From NCBI GenBank assembly GCA_035551995.1, contig DASZME010000012.1:1-64000 (forward strand): DNA of 64,000 bases, read 5' to 3'. Positions 27,449 to 36,001 of the stretch are shown here, in pieces. Made by a program: the position numbers and the translations under genes. The notes under the pieces are model-generated. The model was not told the origin of the DNA and ran no database searches. It saw only the letters and a program-made list of their open reading frames with translations. Position 1 is the first letter of the stretch. Every line of letters starts with the position of its first letter. Source of the stretch: RYN-428 sp035551995. Its GTDB lineage: Bacteria > Planctomycetota > Phycisphaerae > Tepidisphaerales > Tepidisphaeraceae.

Positions 27449-27952
27449 CTATTCGACGACAAGATCCACCGCCGAGAAATGTTCGTGATCGTTATCGCTG
27501 TTGTCCGATTCCACCCGCACCAGATAGGTGCCGGTTTTTTCCGCCTTGAAGCGCTCGCGGAGGCCGACTTTCCCGGTGTTCGGCTTGAAATCCAGAACGA
27601 AACTCCCCTGCGTGATCGCGCTGTCCTTGCTCGGCAATTCCTTCTGCCCGGCCTTGGCCTCAAGCACGACGTAATAGCGAACGGTGACCGCTTTCAGCGA
27701 GTCGTGCGGAAAATTGCTGCTGCAAAAAAATTGAAACACCAGTTCCTCGCCCGCCTTGGCGTGGCAGACGGGCCGGGGCTTGAAGCCTTCGGGGCGGGTG
27801 GCCGTGAAGGTGTCGGAAAACGCGGTGGCCTTGTCGGATTTTGAACTGACCGTCGCCTGCATTTCAAAATGCTCGGCTCGTGCCGTGGCGGCGGCGCCGA
27901 AAAGCAGCAGCGCCGCCGTGATGAACGTCGCGGATTGCGCGGTCGGCTTCAT
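27449..27952 (-). CDS. Secreted beta-rich protein of unknown function (paralogue B)
   Basis: A 167-residue protein with a clear signal peptide (1-26, ending ARA). The mature part alternates hydrophobic strands: EMQATVSSKSD, AVTVRYYVVLEAK, GTYLVRVESDN. It ends in EHFSAVDLVVE. The same layout and the ending H-E-x-F-x-A-x-D-L-V-V are seen in the neighbour at 27949-28458, so they are paralogues. It overlaps that gene by four bases. I recognise no known domain; the fold suggests an immunoglobulin-like or C2-like beta-sandwich. Confidence 0.75.
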   Translation of the reverse strand: MKPTAQSATFITAALLLFGAAATARAEHFEMQATVSSKSDKATAFSDTFTATRPEGFKPRPVCHAKAGEELVFQFFCSSNFPHDSLKAVTVRYYVVLEAKAGQKELPSKDSAITQGSFVLDFKPNTGKVGLRERFKAEKTGTYLVRVESDNSDNDHEHFSAVDLVVE

Positions 27953-28458
27953 TTGGATTCTCCTTCTTTAACGACAAGATCGAGCGCGGCGAAATCTTCG
28001 TGCCCGTCTCCATCGGCGGCGCCTTGCGCCTCGACGCGAATCAGATAAATTCCCGCATGATCCGGCTTAAATTGCAATTCAGCCGACGTGGTCGAACCCG
28101 CGGCGAAATCCATCGTCTGCGCGCTCTCGATCACCACCTCCTGAGGCTCCAACGCGGGCGGCGCCTGGCCCAGCTTGTCGATTCTCACCACATAGAAGTG
28201 GACCAGAACATCCTTGAGCGGCTCTTTGCCGATGCACGTGACTTTCCATCTCGCGGTGAAGCGCTGGCCGGGCGCGGCTTGCATCGCCGGCCGAACGGGA
28301 CTGGAATGGTCCTTGGCGATATCAACGGCCGACGACGCGGTTTGCTTGTGATCGCCGGCGGCGACGGTCAGGGTAATATTAAATGTATTGGCCGAGCCGC
28401 GCCGCGGCGCGGAAATTAGCATAAGAAGGACCAGGGCCGCTGAAATTCGTATGTGCAT
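27949..28458 (-). CDS. Secreted beta-rich protein of unknown function (paralogue A)
   Basis: A 169-residue protein, first of a two-gene operon with 27449-27952. Signal peptide 1-23 (ending SAN). Strands such as NITLTVAAGDHKQ, DVLVHFYVVRIDK and AGIYLIRVEAQGA, and the closing HEDFAALDLVVKEG, mirror the downstream paralogue. CHA/CIG cysteines differ between the two. It is divergently arranged to the PSD1 gene, 141 bases away. No function can be assigned. Confidence 0.75.
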   Translation of the reverse strand: MHIRISAALVLLMLISAPRRGSANTFNITLTVAAGDHKQTASSAVDIAKDHSSPVRPAMQAAPGQRFTARWKVTCIGKEPLKDVLVHFYVVRIDKLGQAPPALEPQEVVIESAQTMDFAAGSTTSAELQFKPDHAGIYLIRVEAQGAADGDGHEDFAALDLVVKEGESK

Positions 28459-28599
28459 TTGTGTTCTTCCTTACCGGCGCCGACGGTGGCCGTTTTCATC
28501 ATACACGATTCAAACGGCCAAACGTCCGCGAACAGTCAACCGCCCCGGCAGTAGAATAAACGGATCGACTCGGATTCCCGGCATAGGCAAGGAGCGTCA

Positions 28600-31500
28600 A
28601 TGAAGCCGTCGGCTCTGCAATATCTGTTTTGTCTTTTACTTGTGGCGGCATGGCCGTCGGCGCGGGCGTGGGCGCAAGAAAAATCACCCGGCGTGGATTT
28701 TAATCACGACATCCGGCCCATTCTCTCCAACAACTGCTTCATGTGCCACGGGCCGGACGTGCATCAGCGCAAAGCCAATCTGCGGTTTGATTCTCCCGAC
28801 GATGCGTATCGGGGACATAAGACCGGCACGCCGATCGTGCCGGGCGACCTGGTGAAGAGTCAACTGGTTAAACGAATCACCTCGTCCGATCCCGACGACC
28901 TGATGCCGCCGGCAAAAAGCGAAAAAAAACTCAGCCCCCGGCAGATCGATCTATTGAAAAAATGGATCGCGTCAGGCGCCAAATATGAGAAGCATTGGGC
29001 CTTTATTCCGCCCCGGCGGGCGCCGCTTCCGGAGGTGAAAGATACGAAGTGGTGCCGCAATCCCATCGATCGATTCGTGCTGGCGCGTCTTGAGGAAGAA
29101 GGCTTGACGCCATCCCCCGAAGCGGACAAGGCGACGCTTTGCCGGCGGCTCTACTTCGATCTGCTCGGTCTTCCGCCGACGCCGAAGGACGTGGACGATT
29201 TTGTGTCCGACCCGGCTCCCGACGCTTACGAAAAGCGCGTGGATCAATTGCTGGCCAATCCCCATTTCGGCGAGCGGATGGCGCTTGATTGGCTCGATGC
29301 CGCCCGCTATGCCGACACGCATGGGTATCACATCGACAGCGGGCGCGATCAAACGCATTGGCGCGATTGGGTGATCGACGCATTCAATAGGAATATGCCG
29401 TTCGATCAATTCACCATCGAGCAACTGGCCGGAGACCTTCTGCCGAATGCGACGCTCGAGCAAAAAATCGCCACCGGATTCGTTCGCAATAACATGGTGA
29501 ATTTTGAAGGCGGCGCGAGCGCCGATGAATATCTCACCGCGTACCTGATCGATCGCGTGAGCACGACATCGACCGTCTGGCTCGGGCTGACATACAATTG
29601 TTGCCAGTGCCACGATCATAAATTCGATCCGCTTTCGCAGAAATCGTTCTATCAGCTATTTGCGTTTTTCAATGGAGTGCCCGAAAAGGGGCTCGACGGC
29701 AACAAGGGGAACGCCGGTCCGGTTTTGGCGCTTCCGTCGAAGGAGCAGCTGTCTCGCCTTGAAACGATCGCCGCGTCAGTGAAGGCGATCGAGCAACAGC
29801 TTGCGGGGCCGATTCCGCTGGCCGACGCCGAGCAGATCGCATGGGAAAAGACGGCGGCGGAAGGGCCGCCCCTTTGGACGGCGCTCAAGGCAAGCGAGTT
29901 GAAATCCAAAGGCGGCGCCACGCTGTCGATGAAGCCTGATCGGTCGATCTCGGTCGACGGGCTGAACCCCAATACCGATACCTACACGATCGTCGCCCCG
30001 GCGCCGGCGGAGGTGAAAGAGATCACCGCCGTTCGACTCGAAGCGATGATCGATCCCAAACTTGTGGGGAAGGGTCCCGGCCGATCGAACACCGGCAATG
30101 TCGTTCTCACCCGCATTGGCCTGTCGGCAGGTAACGGCGACGATATCGCAGCGGCCAAACCCGTGAAGTTCAAAGCCGCGTCGGCGGATTTCAGCCAGCT
30201 TGGATACCCCATCGCCAATGTGATCGATGAGAACATCGCGACCGGCTGGGCCGTCGCCCCGGAGATCGGCAAGCCCCACGCCGCCATCTTCGAGCTGACC
30301 GAGCCGATCCACAACGACGGCGATCTTGTTTTGACCGTCACGCTCGCCTTCGATTCCGGAAATCCGCAGCACGTTCTTGGCCATTACCGACTATCCGTCA
30401 CAAGCTCGAAAAAGCCGCAGGAGAAGGATCTTCTGCCGGGCAGCATTCGTCGCGCGCTGGCGATCGACGCCGACCATCGGACCGGCGCGCAAAAGGCCGA
30501 GGTGCGAAAGTTTTTCCGGACGACAGTCTGCTCGGCGACGCGGGAACTTTCCGCGAACGTCGCCAAACTGAATAAGGAGAAAGAGGCGATCAACAAGGCG
30601 ATTCCCACCACGATGGTGATGTTGGAAATGGCCAAGCCGCGCGACACGTTCGTGCTACTTCGGGGCCAATACGACAAGCACGGCGACAAGGTCACCGCGG
30701 ACGTTCCGGAAAACATCGCTCCGCTCCCGGCCGACGCGCCGCACAACCGGCTTGGTCTTGCCGAGTGGATCGTTTCGCCGCGGCAGCCGTTGACCGGCCG
30801 GGTGATCGTCAACCGCTATTGGCAGAGTTTTTTTGGAACCGGGATCGTGAAAACCGTCGAGGATTTCGGCTCGCAGGGCGAAGAGCCGACGCATCCGGAA
30901 TTGCTCGATTGGCTGGCGGTTCAGTTCAGGGAAGGCGGGAACGGCGCCGGACCGTGGGACGTGAAGGCGATGATAAAGCTGATCGTCACCAGTGCCGCCT
31001 ATCGTCAATCGTCGGTCGTTACGCCGGCATTATTGGCTCGCGATCCGGAAAACCGCCTGATCGCGCGCGGCCCGCGCATCCGCCTCCCGGCCGAATTTAT
31101 TCGCGATAACGCCTTGGCGATCAGCGGCCTGCTCAACGAAGACATCGGCGGGCGCACCGTCAATCCCTATCAGCCGTCCGGCCTGTGGGAAGAACTGATG
31201 AGCCGCGGCGACGGCGCCAACTGGACCGCGCAAACCTACGTCCAGGATCACGGCAAGGATCTATATCGTCGAACGATGTATACATTCTGGAAGCGCACCA
31301 GTCCGCCGGCGTCGCTATCTACTTTCGACGCTCCGGATCGCGAAACATGCACCGTTCGTCGCGCCCGAACCAACACGCCGTTGCAGGCTCTGGTGCTGAT
31401 GAATGATCCGACCTACGTTGAAGCGGCCAGGAAGGTCGCCGAGCGAATGATGAGCGAGGCCGGCGCGAGCGGCGAGGCAAAAATTATTTACGCGTTTCGA

Positions 31501-31722
31501 CTTGCGACGGCTCGGGCGCCGACGCCGGTGGAGATTGCGGTGCTGAAAACGATTCACGATCGCGAGCTGGCTGTTTTTACGAAAGACCCCGCCGCGGCCA
31601 CCAAACTGCTGGCGGTGGGAGAATCGCCGGTGAACGGCAAGCTCGATCAAAATGAATTGGCGGCATGGGCGACGGTGGCCAGCGTCATCTTAAACTTGGA
31701 TGAGACGATTACGAAAGGATGA
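28600..31722 (+). CDS. PSD1 protein: cytochrome c domain plus DUF1549 and DUF1553
   Basis: A 1040-residue exported protein. A signal peptide (1-25) precedes a planctomycete cytochrome C domain with the haem site CFMCH (46-50) in FNHDIRPILSNNCFMCHGPD. DUF1549 follows (about 150-360: DRFVLARLEEEG, DLLGLPPTPKD, CCQCHDHKFDPLSQK). A concanavalin-like insert spans about 430-600. DUF1553 makes up the last third (LAEWIVSPRQPLTGRVIVNR, TPLQALVLMNDPTYVEA). Such proteins are planctomycete hallmarks, usually paired with a DUF1501 gene, here at 32383 beyond a toxin-antitoxin pair. Role unknown. Confidence 0.9.
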   Translation: MKPSALQYLFCLLLVAAWPSARAWAQEKSPGVDFNHDIRPILSNNCFMCHGPDVHQRKANLRFDSPDDAYRGHKTGTPIVPGDLVKSQLVKRITSSDPDDLMPPAKSEKKLSPRQIDLLKKWIASGAKYEKHWAFIPPRRAPLPEVKDTKWCRNPIDRFVLARLEEEGLTPSPEADKATLCRRLYFDLLGLPPTPKDVDDFVSDPAPDAYEKRVDQLLANPHFGERMALDWLDAARYADTHGYHIDSGRDQTHWRDWVIDAFNRNMPFDQFTIEQLAGDLLPNATLEQKIATGFVRNNMVNFEGGASADEYLTAYLIDRVSTTSTVWLGLTYNCCQCHDHKFDPLSQKSFYQLFAFFNGVPEKGLDGNKGNAGPVLALPSKEQLSRLETIAASVKAIEQQLAGPIPLADAEQIAWEKTAAEGPPLWTALKASELKSKGGATLSMKPDRSISVDGLNPNTDTYTIVAPAPAEVKEITAVRLEAMIDPKLVGKGPGRSNTGNVVLTRIGLSAGNGDDIAAAKPVKFKAASADFSQLGYPIANVIDENIATGWAVAPEIGKPHAAIFELTEPIHNDGDLVLTVTLAFDSGNPQHVLGHYRLSVTSSKKPQEKDLLPGSIRRALAIDADHRTGAQKAEVRKFFRTTVCSATRELSANVAKLNKEKEAINKAIPTTMVMLEMAKPRDTFVLLRGQYDKHGDKVTADVPENIAPLPADAPHNRLGLAEWIVSPRQPLTGRVIVNRYWQSFFGTGIVKTVEDFGSQGEEPTHPELLDWLAVQFREGGNGAGPWDVKAMIKLIVTSAAYRQSSVVTPALLARDPENRLIARGPRIRLPAEFIRDNALAISGLLNEDIGGRTVNPYQPSGLWEELMSRGDGANWTAQTYVQDHGKDLYRRTMYTFWKRTSPPASLSTFDAPDRETCTVRRARTNTPLQALVLMNDPTYVEAARKVAERMMSEAGASGEAKIIYAFRLATARAPTPVEIAVLKTIHDRELAVFTKDPAAATKLLAVGESPVNGKLDQNELAAWATVASVILNLDETITKG

Positions 31723-31991
31723 ATACCATGAGTTCTGTTTTAACCGAGGCTCAGGCCAAAGCCGCTAGGCTTGACAAGAAGACGATCGTAGAGGCTGCAT
31801 TGGCCCTGCCGGCCGAAGAACGAGCGGAGGTCGCCGACGAGATCGCATTGAGTCTTGATGAAAAGTACCTTTCCGACATCGAGGCGCTCCAGCTTGCCGA
31901 GGTCCAGCGCCGCATCGCGAATCGCGATGAAAGTAAAATGATACCTCTCGAGGAGGCGATGAAAATGGCCGAGGCCCGGGAAAAGCCATGA
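31719..31991 (+). CDS. Addiction-module antitoxin (TIGR02574-type)
   Basis: A 90-residue acidic helical protein with the typical ALALPAEERAEVADEI and SLDEKYLSDIEALQLAEVQRR. Such proteins neutralise ParE/RelE-type toxins encoded just downstream. The ATG at 31719 overlaps the PSD1 stop by four bases; a second start at 31728 is possible. Its stop overlaps the toxin ATG (ATGA). Confidence 0.8.
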   Translation: MNTMSSVLTEAQAKAARLDKKTIVEAALALPAEERAEVADEIALSLDEKYLSDIEALQLAEVQRRIANRDESKMIPLEEAMKMAEAREKP

Positions 31992-32276
31992 GAGTGCGAT
32001 TTGACGTCAACGCTCGCGGAGTTCATCGATGCGATGAACTATCTCGATGCACGGCGGCAGGGCTTGGGATCGGAGTTACGCGATGAAGTGGATCGAGCAA
32101 TCGAATTGATTCAGAGAAAACCCGACACATGGCCGTTAATCACAGACAATATACGCCGCTATCGGTTACGTCGATTCAGCTTCTTTATCATCTACGAATT
32201 GCTGGACGACACTCTCAATATCGTCGCGATTATGCATACTCGGCGAAGACCCGGCTATTGGAAAGATCGAAGATAA
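31988..32276 (+). pseudogene. ParE/RelE-type toxin gene with a one-base frameshift
   Basis: The expected toxin start, ATG 31988, overlaps the antitoxin stop and reads MRVRFDVNAR, the first beta-strand of ParE. One surplus base near 32015-32019 shifts the frame; the rest, EFIDAMNYLDARRQ to MHTRRRPGYWKDRR, lies in the next frame. That frame alone could start at TTG 32001 but would lack the first strand. The C-terminal RRYRLRRFSFFIIYEL and MHTRRRPGYW carry the conserved basic residues. Either inactivated or a sequencing error. Confidence 0.72.
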
Positions 32277-32382
32277 TGGCTCGGCGTGTTCCGCCGTGCG
32301 ACAAGCCAAGTAGCTTGTGTTTCCCATGGCGCCATTCCGAAGAAGTTATTACAGATTCCGCGAACCGAAAAGAAAGACTCGA

Positions 32383-33843
32383 ATGAACCTGCGACATGAA
32401 CGCCAGCTTCTCCTCACCCGCCGCCGTTTTTTTGGCCGCACTGCGACCGGCATCGGCGCCGCGGCGCTGGCGTCGCTTCTGAATCCGTCGCTCTTTGCCT
32501 CGACCACCGCCGCCCCCGGCATGCACGGCGTTCTCAAGACGCTCCAATTCGCGCCAAAGGCCAAACGCGTCATCTACCTGTTCATGAGCGGCGGGCCGTC
32601 GCATATCGACCTGTTCGACTACAAGCCGCAGCTCGCCAGGCTGAATGGCACGGAGCTTCCCGCCGACATCCGCAACGGCCAACGCGTCACCGGCATGACC
32701 TCCGGCCAGCGCTCGTTCCCCTGTGCCGCGCCGATCTTCAAGTTTTCCCGGCATGGCCAGAGCGGCGGGTGGGTCAGCGAACTGCTGCCTCACACGGCTC
32801 AAATCGTGGACGATATCGCCATCGTCAAATCGCTCAATACCGAAGCGATCAATCACGACCCCGCCACCACCTACATCATGACCGGCTCCCAGCAGCCCGG
32901 CCGACCCAGCTTTGGCGCCTGGCTTAACTACGGCCTCGGCAGCGAAAACCAAAATCTCCCCGGCTTTGTCGTCATGATCTCCCAGGGCAGCGGCAACAAA
33001 ACCGACCAGCCGATTTTCTCCCGCCTGTGGGGCTCGGGCTTTCTTCCCAGCGAACACCAGGGCGTCCGCCTCCGCAGCGGCGCCGACCCGGTTCTCTATC
33101 TCAATAACCCGCCGGGCATTGATTCCCAGTCTCGCCGCGCCATGCTCGACGGCATGGACGAGCTGAATCAAATGGCCGCCAAATCCTTCGGCGATCCCGA
33201 AATAAACACCCGCATCGCCCAATACGAGATGGCTTTCCGCATGCAAAGTTCCGTCCCCGACCTGACCGATCTCTCCGGCGAAAGCAAGGCTACTTTAGAC
33301 ATGTACGGCCTGGACAACACCACCGATGGCGGCTTCGCCCGCAACTGCCTGCTCGCCCGTCGAATGGCCGAGCGCGGCGTGCGCTTCATCCAACTGATGC
33401 ACCGCGGGTGGGACCAGCACGGCAGTCTCCCTTCCCAAATTCGCGGTCAATGCAAAGACGTCGATCAACCCGCCGCCGCGTTAATCAAGGACCTCAAACA
33501 ACGCGGCCTGCTCGAAGATACATTGGTCGTCTGGGGCGGCGAATTCGGCCGCACGGTTTACAGCCAGGGCGCCCTGACCGCCACGAATTACGGCCGGGAC
33601 CATCACGGCCGCTGCTTCACCATGTGGGCCGCCGGCGGCGGAATCAAGCCGGGCATTTCTTTCGGCGAAACCGACGACTATTGCTATAACATCGTAAAAG
33701 ACCCCGTCCACATCCACGACTTCAACGCGACGATTCTGCGCTGCATGGGCATCGACCACACCCGGCTGACATTCAAATTTCAGGGCCGAGACTTCCGATT
33801 GACGGACGTGCATGGGAATATTGTGCCGGGGTTGATGGCGTAA
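32383..33843 (+). CDS. DUF1501 protein, Tat-exported
   Basis: A 486-residue protein of the alkaline-phosphatase-like DUF1501 family. The twin-arginine signal is LLTRRRFFGRTATGIG. The body has VIYLFMSGGPSHIDLFDYKP, WVSELLPHTAQIVDDIAI, WDQHG and the metal-site-like WGGEFGRTVYSQG and YGRDHHGRCFTMWAAGGG. DUF1501 proteins are normally encoded next to PSD1 proteins; here they are parted by the toxin-antitoxin pair. ATG 32383 is preferred; the upstream extension lacks a signal peptide. Confidence 0.87.
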   Translation: MNLRHERQLLLTRRRFFGRTATGIGAAALASLLNPSLFASTTAAPGMHGVLKTLQFAPKAKRVIYLFMSGGPSHIDLFDYKPQLARLNGTELPADIRNGQRVTGMTSGQRSFPCAAPIFKFSRHGQSGGWVSELLPHTAQIVDDIAIVKSLNTEAINHDPATTYIMTGSQQPGRPSFGAWLNYGLGSENQNLPGFVVMISQGSGNKTDQPIFSRLWGSGFLPSEHQGVRLRSGADPVLYLNNPPGIDSQSRRAMLDGMDELNQMAAKSFGDPEINTRIAQYEMAFRMQSSVPDLTDLSGESKATLDMYGLDNTTDGGFARNCLLARRMAERGVRFIQLMHRGWDQHGSLPSQIRGQCKDVDQPAAALIKDLKQRGLLEDTLVVWGGEFGRTVYSQGALTATNYGRDHHGRCFTMWAAGGGIKPGISFGETDDYCYNIVKDPVHIHDFNATILRCMGIDHTRLTFKFQGRDFRLTDVHGNIVPGLMA

Positions 33844-34335
33844 GCGTTCATCCGCGAATGAAAGCGTCTGGCCTCGACGTATTTTAACGGCGGCGGTGGA
33901 TTCGGTCGGGCCGCTTGGCGCGATGAGGGCGGGACTTGGTTCAAGACGCACCGTCTCGCGTTGTAGGAAATCGACTTGGCGTGTTTGGTCGTTGGTGAAT
34001 AGGTCGTGGAGGATTTGCTCGCTCTCGGCGCCGAGCGTGGCGAAATGGGCATAAAACTCGGCCCACATTTCCCGGTCTTGTTTCGTCGCGCCGGCCAAGC
34101 CGCGAATGCCTCGGGCTTGTTGGATTTTGTCGAAAATTTTTTGACCACGGATTGCGCGGATGGTCACGGATAAATACAAGACACGTCGATGGCCAAGTCG
34201 CATCCACATTGACTCGCGTTATCGGCGGTCAATCCATTTCAAATTTCCCTGTCATACAATCCCCTCCCGGCAAACGAGTCATTGCCGGTCAAGCGTGAAA
34301 GACGATCCGCCCCGTACCCGTCGCGATCGGTCAAG
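33844..34335. other. Non-coding stretch with dispersed repeat and possible gene fragment
   Basis: 492 bases. At 34141-34173 lies ACCACGGATTGCGCGGATGG and following bases, one arm of the repeat family seen in full at 63287-63377. The minus strand between about 33880 and 34130 reads REMWAEFYAHFATLGAESEQ in an open frame that runs into DUF1501 antisense; it may be a remnant of a small gene, unrecognised. The end forms the leader of the sigma factor gene. Confidence 0.4.
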
Positions 34336-34890
34336 ATGATGCAAGAGGCATGGTTGCGAGCGGAACTTGCGACGCTTCATCGCGAAAGCTTCGGGTGGGC
34401 CATGTCGTGCTGCCGACGCGATGCGTTCATGGCCGAAGAGGTGTTGCAGCGGACATATCTCAAGGTGTTGACGGGAAAGGCCCGCCATCAGGGAGGCGGC
34501 TTGTTCAAAACCTGGCTGTTCGCGGTGATCCGACGGACGACACAGGATGAACGTCGGCGGGAATGGCTTCGTCGACTCCGGCTTCTCAGATATGCCGACC
34601 ATGCCCAAATCGACTCGACCCGATCGGAAGGAGACGATCCGGCCGCTCAGGCGAGCGCGGTCGAATTCGGGGAGATGCTTGCCGCTCTCTCCGATCGGCA
34701 GCGGCAGGTTTTACAACTGGTGTTTTATCACGAGATGAGTCTGTCGGAGGCTGCCGAGACGATGGGCGTTTCCGTCGGGTCGGCACGCACGCATTACGAT
34801 CGCGCCAAGAAAGCGATCCGCCTGCAACTTGTGGAGAATGACGATGGACCCCAGGCAGGAAAAAATTCGCTTGCAAGCATTGTTCTCTGA
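34336..34890 (+). CDS. ECF-type RNA polymerase sigma factor
   Basis: About 184 residues. Region 2 includes FMAEEVLQRTYLKVL and LFKTWLFAVIRRTTQDE. Region 4 is LSDRQRQVLQLVFYHEMSLS, a helix-turn-helix followed by AAETMGVSVGSARTHYDRAK. Start choice is uncertain: ATG 34336 and ATG 34339 are adjacent, and a TTG at 34282 would add 18 residues. The following gene overlaps by 47 bases, a tight coupling expected of a sigma/anti-sigma pair. Confidence 0.82.
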   Translation: MMQEAWLRAELATLHRESFGWAMSCCRRDAFMAEEVLQRTYLKVLTGKARHQGGGLFKTWLFAVIRRTTQDERRREWLRRLRLLRYADHAQIDSTRSEGDDPAAQASAVEFGEMLAALSDRQRQVLQLVFYHEMSLSEAAETMGVSVGSARTHYDRAKKAIRLQLVENDDGPQAGKNSLASIVL

Positions 34891-35260
34891 TCTGAAACAA
34901 GACGACGAGCGACGCGCTCCGTCGTTTCAGCGTTGCCTGCGGATTGCCGGCGCGCGAGGCAGTCGTTTCTCGACGTCCTATGCCCGCTGGGCGATGGTGG
35001 CCGCGATCGTCCTGGCTTTTGGCGGGGTTGCGGGCGTGGCGCTATTTTCGCGGCTACATCGGCAAACCGCGCTCGTAAAGCGATCGCACATCCTATTGCC
35101 GGAAGATCCGGCAGGATCGGCGTTTCAACCTATTTCTTCCTGGCACTCTCCCACCGCGTTTCTTCTCGAGGCGCCTGTGTTTGATTCCAAACCCGCTTCG
35201 CGGTTCGATGAGGATTGGATGATTCCATCCCGATCGCGCGATCAGCGGCCCCTTTTTTAA
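34844..35260 (+). CDS. Single-pass membrane protein, anti-sigma factor candidate
   Basis: A 138-residue protein. The N-terminal 45 residues are charged and cytoplasmic (DPRQEKIRLQALFSDLKQDD), followed by one membrane helix (about 46-67, WAMVAAIVLAFGGVAGVALF) and a short outer domain ending DEDWMIPSRSRDQ. No zinc-binding HxxxCxxC is seen. Its position immediately after the ECF sigma gene, with a 47-base overlap, and its topology support an anti-sigma role by inference. Confidence 0.6.
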   Translation: MDPRQEKIRLQALFSDLKQDDERRAPSFQRCLRIAGARGSRFSTSYARWAMVAAIVLAFGGVAGVALFSRLHRQTALVKRSHILLPEDPAGSAFQPISSWHSPTAFLLEAPVFDSKPASRFDEDWMIPSRSRDQRPLF

Positions 35261-35276
35261 GACCGGAGCGATTGTC

Positions 35277-35942
35277 ATGGCATGTGCGAAATGGATTGTG
35301 CTTCTTGGTGGCTTTTTGTTTGTCGCGACGGCGGGCGCCGCCCCCGATGCGTCACGCCCGGCGTCGCTTGGAGACGTCTTGGTTCCGCCCGAAGTGATCA
35401 TGCAGCACGCGGACGAACTGGGGATTGACGACGCACAAAAGGAGGCGATACACGCCGAGTTTGAAAAGGCAAAAGAACGATTCCCCGACCTGCAACAGAA
35501 TCTTCAGAAGGAAGTGGCGGCGTTGACGGAAATGATGAGTCAGCAGTCGATCGATCAGAAAAAAGCCGTCGGACAGCTTGATAAGGTTCTTGACGCCGAG
35601 CGGGAGATCAAGCGGGCGCACCTGACACTGGTGCTGGCGATCCGCGAAAAGCTCAAGCCCGAGCAGTTGAAGAAGCTGTCGGAGTTGCGCGAGAAGTGGA
35701 ATTCCGAGGCGCACGCCAAGAATCCCGGTCAGGGCGACGGACAGATTCCCCAGACACTGCAGACAAAGATGCAGCACCTCCGCGAGCGCGCCGAACACGC
35801 CCAGCGGGACGGCAAGGACTTGAGCGACCTACGTTCGGTCATGGAGGAATTTCAGCCGTTGATGGAGCAGAAGAAGTTTAAGGAAGCCGAGGCGGTGCTG
35901 GATCACGGCCTGAAAACGCTGGATGAAATCGACAAGAAATAG
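35277..35942 (+). CDS. Periplasmic CpxP/Spy/CnrX-like helical protein
   Basis: A 221-residue protein with a signal peptide (about 1-22, ending AGA). The mature protein is long amphipathic helices: PPEVIMQHADELGIDDAQK, AVGQLDKVLDAEREIKRAHL and IREKLKPEQLKKLSELREKW. This matches the heavy-metal resistor/CpxP superfamily, whose LTxxQ-type motif appears as LKPEQ. As third gene after sigma and anti-sigma candidates, it could be the envelope sensor, as CnrX is for CnrYH. It starts 16 bases after the upstream stop. It lacks obvious metal-binding His/Cys clusters. Confidence 0.65.
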   Translation: MACAKWIVLLGGFLFVATAGAAPDASRPASLGDVLVPPEVIMQHADELGIDDAQKEAIHAEFEKAKERFPDLQQNLQKEVAALTEMMSQQSIDQKKAVGQLDKVLDAEREIKRAHLTLVLAIREKLKPEQLKKLSELREKWNSEAHAKNPGQGDGQIPQTLQTKMQHLRERAEHAQRDGKDLSDLRSVMEEFQPLMEQKKFKEAEAVLDHGLKTLDEIDKK

Positions 35943-36001
35943 AGTCGGGCGTGGCGATCTGGTTTGAGCGGCCATCGCCGATCGATTAGATTTCCGTCGT
36001 T

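Noticed and set aside
33481..34209. A 242-codon minus-strand gene
   Set aside because: Half of it is antisense to the DUF1501 gene. Only the part at about 33880-34130 looks gene-like and no family was recognised, so it is noted only as a possible fragment.
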